Source of the DNA: Candidatus Omnitrophota bacterium | GTDB taxonomy: Bacteria > Omnitrophota > Gorgyraeia > Duberdicusellales > 4484-171 | Assembly: GCA_016935525.1 (NCBI GenBank) | Contig: JAFGQU010000018.1 | Location: 1-39,132, forward strand | Direction of reading: 5' to 3' | Length of the DNA: 39,132 bases | In this document: positions 17,736 through 25,106 of the stretch, piece by piece | Numbering within the stretch: position 1 is the first letter of the stretch | How the letters are laid out: each line of letters starts with the position of its first letter | The notes under the pieces: generated by a model | What the model saw: only the letters and a program-made list of their open reading frames with translations | Told to the model about the DNA's origin: nothing | Databases searched by the model: none | Made by a program: the position numbers and the translations under genes

Positions 17736-17940
17736 ATCCGAAGCACGAAATCCGAAATTCTAAACAAATCCTAATGACAAAAATCCTAAACGAATATATA
17801 CCCGTTTTGGATATTGCCATTCCCCGAGAGGTTATCTCCCCACTAGAACGGTATTTTCAGAGACTCGACTCCCGGGGATTTTCCGAATTCTACGGGGAGA
17901 GATTCGTTTCGGATTTCGATATTCGAATTTCGTATTTGCG
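17735..17940. repeat. Heptamer inverted repeat element C
   Basis: Left arm: consecutive 7-mers from 17735 (AATCCGA, AGCACGA, AATCCGA, AATTCTA, AACAAAT). Right arm: consecutive 7-mers from 17903 to 17937 (TTCGTTT, CGGATTT, CGATATT, CGAATTT, CGTATTT), complementary in sense to the left word. The interior of about 130 bases contains a smaller TCTCCCC/GGGGAGA pairing. It begins on the last base of the pyrG stop and fills the 238-base gap. An open frame across it (17774-18094) is not considered a gene. Confidence 0.75.
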
Positions 17941-17963
17941 AAGCGATAATGTTATGGTAGAAT
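17936..17963 (+). promoter_or_regulatory. Possible promoter at the edge of repeat C
   Basis: TTGCGA (17936-17941), in the last repeat word, and TAGAAT (17958-17963), spacer 16 bp, end ten bases before the ATG at 17974. Any leader would be only a few bases and no Shine-Dalgarno is visible. Confidence 0.35.
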
Positions 17964-17973
17964 ATGTTCCGTT

Positions 17974-18288
17974 ATGGAATGCGAACATTTACGAAAAGAT
18001 TTCCCGCTTTACTTACGGCATCAGCTTCCCGACTCGCGGGTCCACGAACTGGAAGAGCATCTTTGTGTCTGCGAAGAATGCCGTATTTTTTTAAGCAATC
18101 TACTCGATAACAAAGAATTGCTTAACGACTTTGCGGTACCGGCACCTCCGGGAGAACCGGCTGCACCGGAAAAACCGGCGACGAATGCCTCCGGCATATT
18201 TTCCTCTATTCTTATAGTCCTGGCGCTCGCCATGATTCTTTTTTTAGGATTTCTTGTATTCCAATCGCAAAAATTTACTGTCCGATGA
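17974..18288 (+). CDS. Zinc-finger (zf-HC2 type) single-pass membrane protein
   Basis: The 104-residue protein starts MECEHLRKDFPLYL and carries an H-x3-C-x2-C motif in EHLCVCEEC, the layout of anti-sigma-factor zinc fingers. A Pro/Ala-rich linker and one membrane helix (about residues 75-97, IFSSILIVLALAMILFLGFL) follow, with almost nothing outside. Anti-sigma proteins of this shape hold an ECF sigma factor at the membrane, but no sigma factor gene is adjacent, so this role is only inferred. The stop overlaps the uppP start (ATGA), so the two are coupled. Confidence 0.8.
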   Translation: MECEHLRKDFPLYLRHQLPDSRVHELEEHLCVCEECRIFLSNLLDNKELLNDFAVPAPPGEPAAPEKPATNASGIFSSILIVLALAMILFLGFLVFQSQKFTVR

Positions 18289-19046
18289 ACGAATCGCTTT
18301 TCTTTGGTATTCTTCAGGGCCTCACCGAATTTTTGCCGGTAAGCAGTTCCGGACACCTTTTCCTGCTGGAACGCATCTCCCCGCGGATACCCCAGTGGAA
18401 TCTTTCGTTTTCTTCAGACAGTTTTCTTTCTTTTATAATCTATCTACATTTAGCCACCCTTTTTTCTTTGATCATTTTTTTCCATAAACCGCTGGCAAAG
18501 GTTCTCACTCATCCCCGATTACTCTTGAAAATAGCGTACGCGACCGCCGTCACCATAGCCGGTGTATTGACCTGGACGCACCTATTTAACGATCTTTTTC
18601 AGAACAAGGTCTTTGTCACCATCGGATTCTTCCTGACCGCAAGCCTGCTCCTGTTCATCCGCCGGGGTAAGGATAAGACGGCCGAAGAACTCAGTTGGCG
18701 TGACTGCACTTTCATCGGACTGGCTCAATCCGTAGCTATCCTGCCGGGTCTCTCACGATCAGGCATCACCATAATCGCGCTGCTTACACGGGGATTTACC
18801 CGCCGGGATGCGTTTACGCTTTCTTTTTTACTCGCGGTACCGACCATAGCCGCCGCTTTTGTCTATAAACTGCCTCAACTGACACACAGCCAGATCAGCT
18901 ATCCTACGCTGGCAATAAGTTTTACCGGCGCGCTGGTCAGCGGGCTGATCGCGCTGGGTTTACTACGAAAATTCCTCGACGCCGGGAAGCTCTACCGTTT
19001 TGGATATTATTGTCTGGCCCTGGCGATCCTGACTATTTTCTTATGA
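18285..19046 (+). CDS. uppP: Undecaprenyl-diphosphatase UppP (BacA)
   Basis: The 253-residue polytopic membrane protein has both family motifs: LQGLTEFLPVSSSGHL near the N-terminus (catalytic Glu and Ser/His set) and ILPGLSRSGITI in the second half. It removes a phosphate from undecaprenyl pyrophosphate to recycle the lipid carrier for peptidoglycan and surface polysaccharides, and overexpression gives bacitracin resistance in known species. It overlaps the upstream zinc-finger gene by four bases and the downstream STAS-PilZ gene by four bases (ATGA at 19043-19046). That is a strict three-gene coupling. Confidence 0.95.
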   Translation: MNESLFFGILQGLTEFLPVSSSGHLFLLERISPRIPQWNLSFSSDSFLSFIIYLHLATLFSLIIFFHKPLAKVLTHPRLLLKIAYATAVTIAGVLTWTHLFNDLFQNKVFVTIGFFLTASLLLFIRRGKDKTAEELSWRDCTFIGLAQSVAILPGLSRSGITIIALLTRGFTRRDAFTLSFLLAVPTIAAAFVYKLPQLTHSQISYPTLAISFTGALVSGLIALGLLRKFLDAGKLYRFGYYCLALAILTIFL

Positions 19047-19762
19047 CAATAAAAACCCGCCATAAAGATGATATCACTATTCTTGACCTGGAAGGGACTA
19101 TCGACATCAATGCCGCCGATTTTGTGGAAAAAGTCGGAGAGATCCTTCATTCCTACCAGGACGACATTATCTGTAACTTCGCCGGCGTAAATCTGGTCGA
19201 TTATGTCGGGGTATCGATCATCGCCATCATCTATAAAAATGTCATTAACCATAACCGGAAAATAGAAGTATGCAACGTCCCGGTCCATATCCAGAACCTG
19301 TTTGCGATCGTCGGTTTACACAAGGTATTTACCTACTATCCCACGGAGGAGGCCGCGATCAGGGGGATCCAAAACGAAAAAAAGATATATTCCTTAATCA
19401 CCGCTCATCTGCGCCGGCGGTTTCGCCGGGCACATTTAACTATCCCTTTTAACTTCAAACAAAAATTTGTTTCTTCCGAGCAACTGTACGAAGGTAAAAT
19501 CGTCGATTTAAGCGCAGTCGGGATATTTGTGACTACCGAGAAAATGTTCTCGATAGGGGACCTCCTGGAATTACATATCCCGTTTTCTCAAAAAACGCCC
19601 TCACTGACGGTAGACGCAAAAGTAGTATGGCTTGCCGATAAGTCGATACAGCCTCAGGCCCTCTCCGGCATGGGCCTGGAATTCCATGATCTCACCTCGG
19701 AAAAACAAAAACAAATCATTGAATTCGTCGAAAAACATCTTGCCAGTTCGCACTTTGATTGA
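19043..19762 (+). CDS. STAS-PilZ two-domain regulatory protein
   Basis: I start the 239-residue protein at ATG 19043, which overlaps the uppP stop; codons upstream lie inside uppP. Residues about 3-105 form a STAS domain (ITILDLEGTIDINAA; NLVDYVGVSIIAIIYK). The usual phosphorylatable D-S-x-G is replaced by V52-D-Y-V-G56, so the anti-anti-sigma serine is absent. Residues about 122-239 form a PilZ domain with R124-x3-R128 and D155-L-S157-A-V-G160, the c-di-GMP-binding pattern. It may convey second-messenger level to a STAS partner, possibly linked with the zinc-finger protein two genes upstream. That link is inference. Confidence 0.85.
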   Translation: MTIKTRHKDDITILDLEGTIDINAADFVEKVGEILHSYQDDIICNFAGVNLVDYVGVSIIAIIYKNVINHNRKIEVCNVPVHIQNLFAIVGLHKVFTYYPTEEAAIRGIQNEKKIYSLITAHLRRRFRRAHLTIPFNFKQKFVSSEQLYEGKIVDLSAVGIFVTTEKMFSIGDLLELHIPFSQKTPSLTVDAKVVWLADKSIQPQALSGMGLEFHDLTSEKQKQIIEFVEKHLASSHFD

Positions 19763-19862
19763 TGATTTTAGTCGATATCCGATTTCTGATAATATAGGTA
19801 TAAAAAATACATATAGAGTGCCGCTCATTGATTGTTTTTTAGGGGATAAAAAGCTGCTTATA

Positions 19863-19891
19863 TTGACTTTTCAAAATTAAAAGTATACAAT
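19863..19891 (+). promoter_or_regulatory. Promoter of the TPR/LamG operon
   Basis: TTGACT (19863-19868) and TACAAT (19886-19891) with a 17-bp spacer, about 50 bases before a strong ribosome-binding site AAAGGAGGGGG and the ATG at 19947. The rest of the 19763-19946 gap shows nothing further. Confidence 0.6.
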
Positions 19892-19946
19892 TTAATTGAG
19901 TTGGTGCACAATAGATGATTTTAAATAACCTTAAAGGAGGGGGAAA

Positions 19947-20993
19947 ATGAAGAAGTTGTATATTTTAGTAAGCGTTTACATTATTTTCTCGATGTTTATT
20001 AATTCTTCCGGTTATGCCGCATTCTGGGATGACTGGAACAAAAAAACCACACAAGTAAATGCTCAGACTCCACCCGTGCAAACCTCAAGCTCCAGCGATG
20101 AGGTAACAAACGTTCAAACCTTACTCAACCAGGCTAACCAGTTAATAAAAGAAGGGGAATTCGATCGTGCCGAAGATCTCGCCGAAAAGGCAAAAGAACT
20201 TTTACCTAACGATCCGCGTACGCAGCGCGTACTGATCGAAATTTATACGGCGAAAGGTGAGAGCCAAAAGGCAAAGAACCTTCTTCGTGAGACCATCGTA
20301 AAACCTCAGTTTTCTGATCTGGTGTTTTGGGCTACACGCAAATATTACGATTTTTTTGAAGGCCCGGGCGGGGTTGAAACCGGGATCCAAGAATTAAAAG
20401 CTGCCAATGTAAACAACGTAAATGTAAAAAAAGCTATCGCTGAAGGATATGCTCGTCTAAGAGATTGGGGCCAGGTCATCGATCTTTATGAAGAGATCCT
20501 GGCAAGCAATCCGCAAGACTATCTTATTGCCGACCGCCTGGCCAATTATTACATTATGAACCGTGATTATTCAGCCGCGATCAATATCCTTGAACAACTC
20601 ACTCAGAATAATCCCGACAATAACAGTTACCTGAACAGTTTGCTTGACGCCTATACTAAAGGAGGACAGAGAGAACAAGCGCTCACACTCTATCGTCAAC
20701 AGATCGCACGTAAACCCAATTCAGCGGGACTCACCGGAAGGTATGCGGAAGCATTGATGGGATTCGGGCAATTAGAACAAGCGTTGGCACAATGGGAAAG
20801 AGCAGATCAACTTGATCCGACCAATTTATACTTCAAACAACGTCGGGGAGAAACTGCGCTGCAAATGGGCAACTATCCCTATGCCGAAAAACAATTCAAT
20901 GAACTGTTACGGGCGGCAACACAGCAAAAGAACGAACGAGTCAAAAAAATGGCGACGGAGTATTTAAAAACAATAGCCGATTTAAAAAAATAA
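19947..20993 (+). CDS. Exported TPR protein
   Basis: The 348-residue product has a signal peptide (KKLYILVSVYIIFSMF, cleavage near SGYAA), a short Gln/Ser/Thr-rich linker (about 35-60), and then tetratricopeptide units to the end, such as FDRAEDLAEKAKELLPNDP and REQALTLYRQQIARKPN. It is probably periplasmic and binds protein partners. A strong Shine-Dalgarno and its own promoter suggest good expression. The TAA stop overlaps the next ATG (TAATG), coupling it to the LamG/Ig-like protein, which may be its client or partner. It lacks the beta-rich N-terminal module of the TPR pair at 1532-3497. Confidence 0.85.
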   Translation: MKKLYILVSVYIIFSMFINSSGYAAFWDDWNKKTTQVNAQTPPVQTSSSSDEVTNVQTLLNQANQLIKEGEFDRAEDLAEKAKELLPNDPRTQRVLIEIYTAKGESQKAKNLLRETIVKPQFSDLVFWATRKYYDFFEGPGGVETGIQELKAANVNNVNVKKAIAEGYARLRDWGQVIDLYEEILASNPQDYLIADRLANYYIMNRDYSAAINILEQLTQNNPDNNSYLNSLLDAYTKGGQREQALTLYRQQIARKPNSAGLTGRYAEALMGFGQLEQALAQWERADQLDPTNLYFKQRRGETALQMGNYPYAEKQFNELLRAATQQKNERVKKMATEYLKTIADLKK

Positions 20994-23296
20994 TGCCCGG
21001 CCACAAAAAACATTTTGCCTCTTGTATATCAAGAAGCATAATCGTCGTGCTTTTTGTGGCGATAGCTCTATATCTTGGCAAAGCGGGCTCGTTACACGCC
21101 GATACGTATACGGAAAATTTTGACGGCTGGGCTGACGGGACTTATATCCCGGGAAGCGACCGTTGGGAATTAGAAGAAGGCGAAGCCGCCGACGCGGTAG
21201 TGGAAGATGAGACTACTTTCTCCGGACAAGGAAACGCGCTCAAGCTGGTAGGAGACGAAGACCCGCTTAAAGTCTACCGACCGGATTCCTACAGTAGCGC
21301 GACACCTACCTGGGTAGAATTCACGGTAAAACCGGGAATCGGTTCTGAACGAAAAAATATCCCCGAGAATAAACTCATCGCGGTCACCTTCGATTATTCG
21401 GGAAGGATTTATGCCGCCGACGGAACGGACTGGGCCGATACCGGATATACTTTTGATAGTGACCAATGGTATCATGTCACGGTCCGCCTGAACTTTGAAA
21501 ACAAATCATATAACCTTTACGTATCGCCTTATACCGGAGCCGATCAAGACCTGAACATCATCGCCCAGAATTTACAATTCATTGACCCTTCTCTGGCGGC
21601 CCTTTCAAAAATCGCCTTTGAAAATGCTTATAGCACCCGCCGGACCGACGATAGCTATATCGACGAACTCCTTGTCCATGCGATCAACCAGATAATGATC
21701 ATTACCCCTCCGCAGGTCATCACCAAAGATAAACCTTCCGGGGCGATCACCATTCAGTTACAAAACTCATACGGGGAACTTCAATCAGCTCCGCGGGACA
21801 TTACGATCATGTTATCTTCTACCTCGGCCACCGGAGATTTTTCTTTACAAAAAGACGCCTGGATATCGATCACTCAAGGGACTATAGCCGAAGGAGAACA
21901 ACAGATCACCGTGTACTATAAAGATTCCAAAGAAGGGCAATATAATCTCCGTGCCGATGAAGATCCCGATAAAGGATGGCTGGAAGCTACCCAGCCTATT
22001 GAGGTAACTTCCGACTCTACTCCTTTTGAAGTAATACTCAATACCCCTCAAATTGCCGGTCAATATTTTGATGTGACGATCATCGCTAAAGACGAAGACG
22101 GAAATATCCAGGAAGATTATGACGGCGACATAGAGATCACTCCCGAATATCTTTCACCTTCCTCAGGAACACAAGATTTCGTAATTCAGCCTTTCAGCGG
22201 ATTCAAAAACGGAGTTGCGACCGTATCGATGATGTACTCCGACGCCGGGACTATCAAAGTGAACGTAAAAGATACCGCCGACGGGAGCAAATCAGGATCT
22301 TCCGGCAGCATCACGTTTGTGCCGGCAAGCTTCAACGTGACTGTCGATACCACGGCTCAACAGGTAGGAGAATCTTTTGAAGTGACGGTGCAAGCGTTAA
22401 ATGCCCTGGGCGAGGTAACTCCCAACTATAACGGCACGATCAACATAACCCCGATCATTGTTTCGGGAATATTAGACGGAGGGACCATCACGCCTTCATC
22501 ATATACGTTTACCAACGGTGAAGCCACAATCGACATCGCCTACAATCGTTGGGGATCGATCAAAATCCAGGCCGCCGACAGCGCCTATCCGGCTCAAAAA
22601 GGCGTAAGTTCAAAAACCATAAATTTTTCCGCGGCCGAACTGGCTGTAGATATAAAATTCCCTTCGAACCGCGATTTCTTCTACACCGGAGAAACGTTTG
22701 ATATTACCGTGAGCGTTCTTGACGGAAACGGCAATCCTATCCCTAATTATCAAGGCGTCATACAGTTTTCTTCACTGACAAGCATCAATCTCCCCAGTGA
22801 ATACATCTTCACCGATGCCGATAACGGTAAAAAAATATTCTCCGCTACCGCTCAAACTCCGGGAACAAACCAGATCTGGGTAGAGGAAAAAAGCACCGGA
22901 CTTAAAAAACAAAGCCCGATATTCGAAATCGTCTTGGGGACCCTTATCGTAATCGCTCCGCCGGACGCACCGATCGGATCGGTAGAAATCACCGTAGGAT
23001 TAGTCGACGAAAACGGAAATTACATTCAGGAAAACAACTTAGAAGTCCTCTTGCAACTTGACGAAGAAAATCCTGACGGGAGCGCATATTCGTCCAGTTT
23101 GCTTACTCCGATCAAATTGCAAAACGGGAAAGCGATCATGACTCTCTCGAACAGCGAAGCCGAAAACGTTTTGCTTACCCCTTATTCTTCTGATTTTCAA
23201 TTTAAAGTCCAGGAAGGCCAAGTCCGTTTCGGACGGATCGCTAAAAGCGGCATCGGCACTTCTTTGTGGCGGGAAATCAAGAAGATATTTGAATAA
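20993..23296 (+). CDS. Exported LamG-like protein with Ig-like repeats
   Basis: The 767-residue product has a signal peptide (hydrophobic about 16-32, cleavage near LHADT). A jelly-roll domain of the LamG/concanavalin-like type follows (about 38-235, with YTENFDGWADGTYIPG and DQWYHVTVRLNFENKSYNLY). At least three Ig-like beta-sandwich repeats of about 103 residues start near 344, 445 and 549, each with the pattern G-E-x-F-x-V-T-V ... D/N-G-x-x-x-P-N-Y-x-G. No membrane anchor or sorting signal is seen at the C-terminus. Such proteins usually bind carbohydrate or build cell-surface layers. It is translationally coupled to the TPR protein. Specific ligand unknown. Confidence 0.78.
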   Translation: MPGHKKHFASCISRSIIVVLFVAIALYLGKAGSLHADTYTENFDGWADGTYIPGSDRWELEEGEAADAVVEDETTFSGQGNALKLVGDEDPLKVYRPDSYSSATPTWVEFTVKPGIGSERKNIPENKLIAVTFDYSGRIYAADGTDWADTGYTFDSDQWYHVTVRLNFENKSYNLYVSPYTGADQDLNIIAQNLQFIDPSLAALSKIAFENAYSTRRTDDSYIDELLVHAINQIMIITPPQVITKDKPSGAITIQLQNSYGELQSAPRDITIMLSSTSATGDFSLQKDAWISITQGTIAEGEQQITVYYKDSKEGQYNLRADEDPDKGWLEATQPIEVTSDSTPFEVILNTPQIAGQYFDVTIIAKDEDGNIQEDYDGDIEITPEYLSPSSGTQDFVIQPFSGFKNGVATVSMMYSDAGTIKVNVKDTADGSKSGSSGSITFVPASFNVTVDTTAQQVGESFEVTVQALNALGEVTPNYNGTINITPIIVSGILDGGTITPSSYTFTNGEATIDIAYNRWGSIKIQAADSAYPAQKGVSSKTINFSAAELAVDIKFPSNRDFFYTGETFDITVSVLDGNGNPIPNYQGVIQFSSLTSINLPSEYIFTDADNGKKIFSATAQTPGTNQIWVEEKSTGLKKQSPIFEIVLGTLIVIAPPDAPIGSVEITVGLVDENGNYIQENNLEVLLQLDEENPDGSAYSSSLLTPIKLQNGKAIMTLSNSEAENVLLTPYSSDFQFKVQEGQVRFGRIAKSGIGTSLWREIKKIFE

Positions 23297-23303
23297 TCTT
23301 CAA

Positions 23304-23403
23304 GTCACACAGTCACAGAGACACATAGTCACACGTAAAAGGACTGTCCTTACCAATCTTAATTCTCTAAAAAGCGTGTGTCATGTGACGTGTGTCGTGT
23401 GAC
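23304..23403. repeat. Inverted repeat element A2, GTCACA/TGTGAC words
   Basis: Left arm: GTCACA at 23304, 23312 and 23328 (with GACACA at 23320), an exact 8-bp period. Right arm: alternating GTGTGTC and TGTGAC words on a 7-bp period, with TGTGAC at 23384 and 23398. The element starts seven bases after the LamG gene's stop and belongs to the same family as 1235-1499. Confidence 0.8.
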
Positions 23404-23418
23404 CCGCACAGTTTTCCC

Positions 23419-23447
23419 TTGCCAGAATCATATTCTCATTGTACAAT
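23419..23447 (+). promoter_or_regulatory. Promoter of the stand-alone prepilin-like gene
   Basis: TTGCCA (23419-23424) and TACAAT (23442-23447), spacer 17 bp, start 15 bases after repeat element A2 and lie 35 bases before the ATG at 23483. Confidence 0.55.
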
Positions 23448-23482
23448 TTTTTCCGAATGAGACTTCATTCAATCAACTGTTC

Positions 23483-24706
23483 ATGGACATAAAACTCATA
23501 TCCCCAAGAAACTACCGGCACCCTGCGTTCACGCTTATCGAACTGATAGTTGCGATTTTCATCATGACGATCATGGCTACCGTGATTTACTTCAGTATGG
23601 CTACCGCCCTGGAAAGCTGGGAAGAAACCCGGTCTCATCTTTCTCTACAAAAAGTAATTACTCAACTGATTGATGAGATCATCGGTAATCAGTTTCACTA
23701 CGGGCTGAAAGACAGTATTGAGATATTCTCGGCCGAACCCCATAGTATCGAGTTCATCCCTCCCTGGACCGATGATACCCACACGGTTTCCGAACCGGAA
23801 TACATCTATACCTTAAACCGGAAATTGAAACCGGGTTCGGGAATACCCATCGCTGAAGTCGAACTTTCCGAGACTAACCGGCACCAGGTCGTTCCCTGCC
23901 AGGTGATCGAGATGGAGGATAATGACCAGACCAAGGTAAGATTAGGCGTCCCGCTCCCTGAAGGGATACCGTTACGGTTTATTTTTCTTCCCGAGAAAAA
24001 CCAGCCCGATGTCATCACAAAACTATGGTGGGACTCGCAAAGCCGAGAGGTATACATTTCCGACCAGGATGGGACCAGGAATCTTTCGGAAAATCTTCTG
24101 GGAGTCAAGATCTCCAATCTGACTTTCCGTTACTATGATAACGCAAACAACATCCTTAACAAAGGCGGGGCGATAGAGGAGAAAGACCTCAATTTGATCA
24201 CCGGTCTGGAAATAATCCTGGAGGCGTCCCTGGAAGCATACAAAGAAACACTGGTCAATTTTGTAAATCTTCCTAATGCCCCGCGCCGTTCCGGTTACCT
24301 CACTCTTCACGAAGGCACCCGGGTGATCGTCCCCGACAGCGGGCATATCCATTCTTTACTGCTCACTAATTTTTCCGGAATAAGCAATGACGATAATTTA
24401 GAAATAGAATTCATCCCTGAACACGGAAAAACCTGGAAACTCATCATACATTTCAGCCGGTATGGGAGCCACCCGCCAAGGATAGAACGTTACAGTATCG
24501 AATACCCACCTTCCCAGGAGATCTATTCCGAATCCCCTAAAATAGAGGCTTCGGTGGGGCTGGATCTTCTGACTCTCGGCCCTAACGGCCTCTACGATTA
24601 TGATCTCGATACTGATATCGCAGATATCGTCTCCCTCAAAGGGCCGGTTACCATGCATGTCTCCCAGATGGACATCGAAGGCGCTGCCCTGTTTATCCGT
24701 CCCTGA
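23483..24706 (+). CDS. Large prepilin-like (type IV pilin N-terminus) protein
   Basis: The 407-residue product starts at ATG 23483. An open frame reaches back to 23378, but that part overlaps the promoter and the repeat. The N-terminus is a class III signal: residues to Ala15, then F16-T-L-I-E20 and a hydrophobic helix (LIVAIFIMTIMATVIYFSMA). Cleavage by a prepilin peptidase would be expected after Ala15. The remaining 365 residues are mostly beta-rich and much longer than a major pseudopilin. GspJ-type minor pseudopilins share the N-terminal pattern but are near 200 residues. It stands alone between two operons and could be a tip or adhesive pseudopilin of the machine encoded downstream. Confidence 0.82.
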   Translation: MDIKLISPRNYRHPAFTLIELIVAIFIMTIMATVIYFSMATALESWEETRSHLSLQKVITQLIDEIIGNQFHYGLKDSIEIFSAEPHSIEFIPPWTDDTHTVSEPEYIYTLNRKLKPGSGIPIAEVELSETNRHQVVPCQVIEMEDNDQTKVRLGVPLPEGIPLRFIFLPEKNQPDVITKLWWDSQSREVYISDQDGTRNLSENLLGVKISNLTFRYYDNANNILNKGGAIEEKDLNLITGLEIILEASLEAYKETLVNFVNLPNAPRRSGYLTLHEGTRVIVPDSGHIHSLLLTNFSGISNDDNLEIEFIPEHGKTWKLIIHFSRYGSHPPRIERYSIEYPPSQEIYSESPKIEASVGLDLLTLGPNGLYDYDLDTDIADIVSLKGPVTMHVSQMDIEGAALFIRP

Positions 24707-24746
24707 CACCCCCTTTTCCCTCGTTTTTTGCAGTATCAAAAATATG

Positions 24747-24775
24747 TTGACATATATCATATATAAATATATATT
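24747..24775 (+). promoter_or_regulatory. Promoter of the secretion/pilus operon
   Basis: TTGACA (24747-24752) and TATATT (24770-24775), spacer 17 bp. The spacer and -10 form an AT-rich, imperfectly symmetric sequence with TATCA and TGATA flanks, a possible operator for the MerR-type regulator encoded first in the operon. Confidence 0.6.
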
Positions 24776-24872
24776 GATAACTGTGGCATTTGTTAATAAG
24801 TCTTAACAAGTACTAAGTCGAGGGCGCATAATAAAGAAAAAGAGTATTCTTAATAAGGGAGGTGATGGAAGC

Positions 24873-25106
24873 GTGGACAGAAGATTAGTTACAACAAAAG
24901 AACTTGCCCGGGGCCTGGCTATTTCAGTCGCGAGTGTCAACTACTATACTAATCTCGGTTTGTTCGACGTCGAAGAACGCCAGGGTAATGTACGCCTCTA
25001 TGATCTGACCGACGCAAAGAAACGGTTCAGGAAAATAAAAGATCTCAGACGGAGCGGATACTCTCTACGGATTATCCAGAAAGAACTCAACCAAAAAGGT
25101 AGCTAA
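24873..25106 (+). CDS. Minimal MerR-family DNA-binding protein
   Basis: The 77-residue product is only the winged-helix part of a MerR protein: LVTTKELARGLAISVASVNYY (recognition helix), GLF, a wing ending RLYDLTDAKKRF, and RKIKDLRRSGYSLRIIQKEL. The dimerising coiled coil and effector domain are missing. It starts at GTG 24873 behind an excellent Shine-Dalgarno (GGGAGGTGAT). It is the first gene of the secretion/pilus operon and its stop overlaps the next start (TAATG), so it should be made in step with the machine. I infer autoregulation of the operon. MerR-type minimal proteins without ligand domains are known elsewhere as developmental or phage regulators. Confidence 0.85.
   Translation: MDRRLVTTKELARGLAISVASVNYYTNLGLFDVEERQGNVRLYDLTDAKKRFRKIKDLRRSGYSLRIIQKELNQKGS

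Noticed and set aside
17774-18094. 106-codon open frame on the plus strand
   Set aside because: It runs through the interior and right arm of repeat element C and overlaps the zinc-finger gene in another frame; no homology pattern or ribosome-binding site.
23378-23482. N-terminal extension of the prepilin-like protein
   Set aside because: It would cover the promoter and the right repeat arm and would place the pilin signal helix 50 residues inside the protein.
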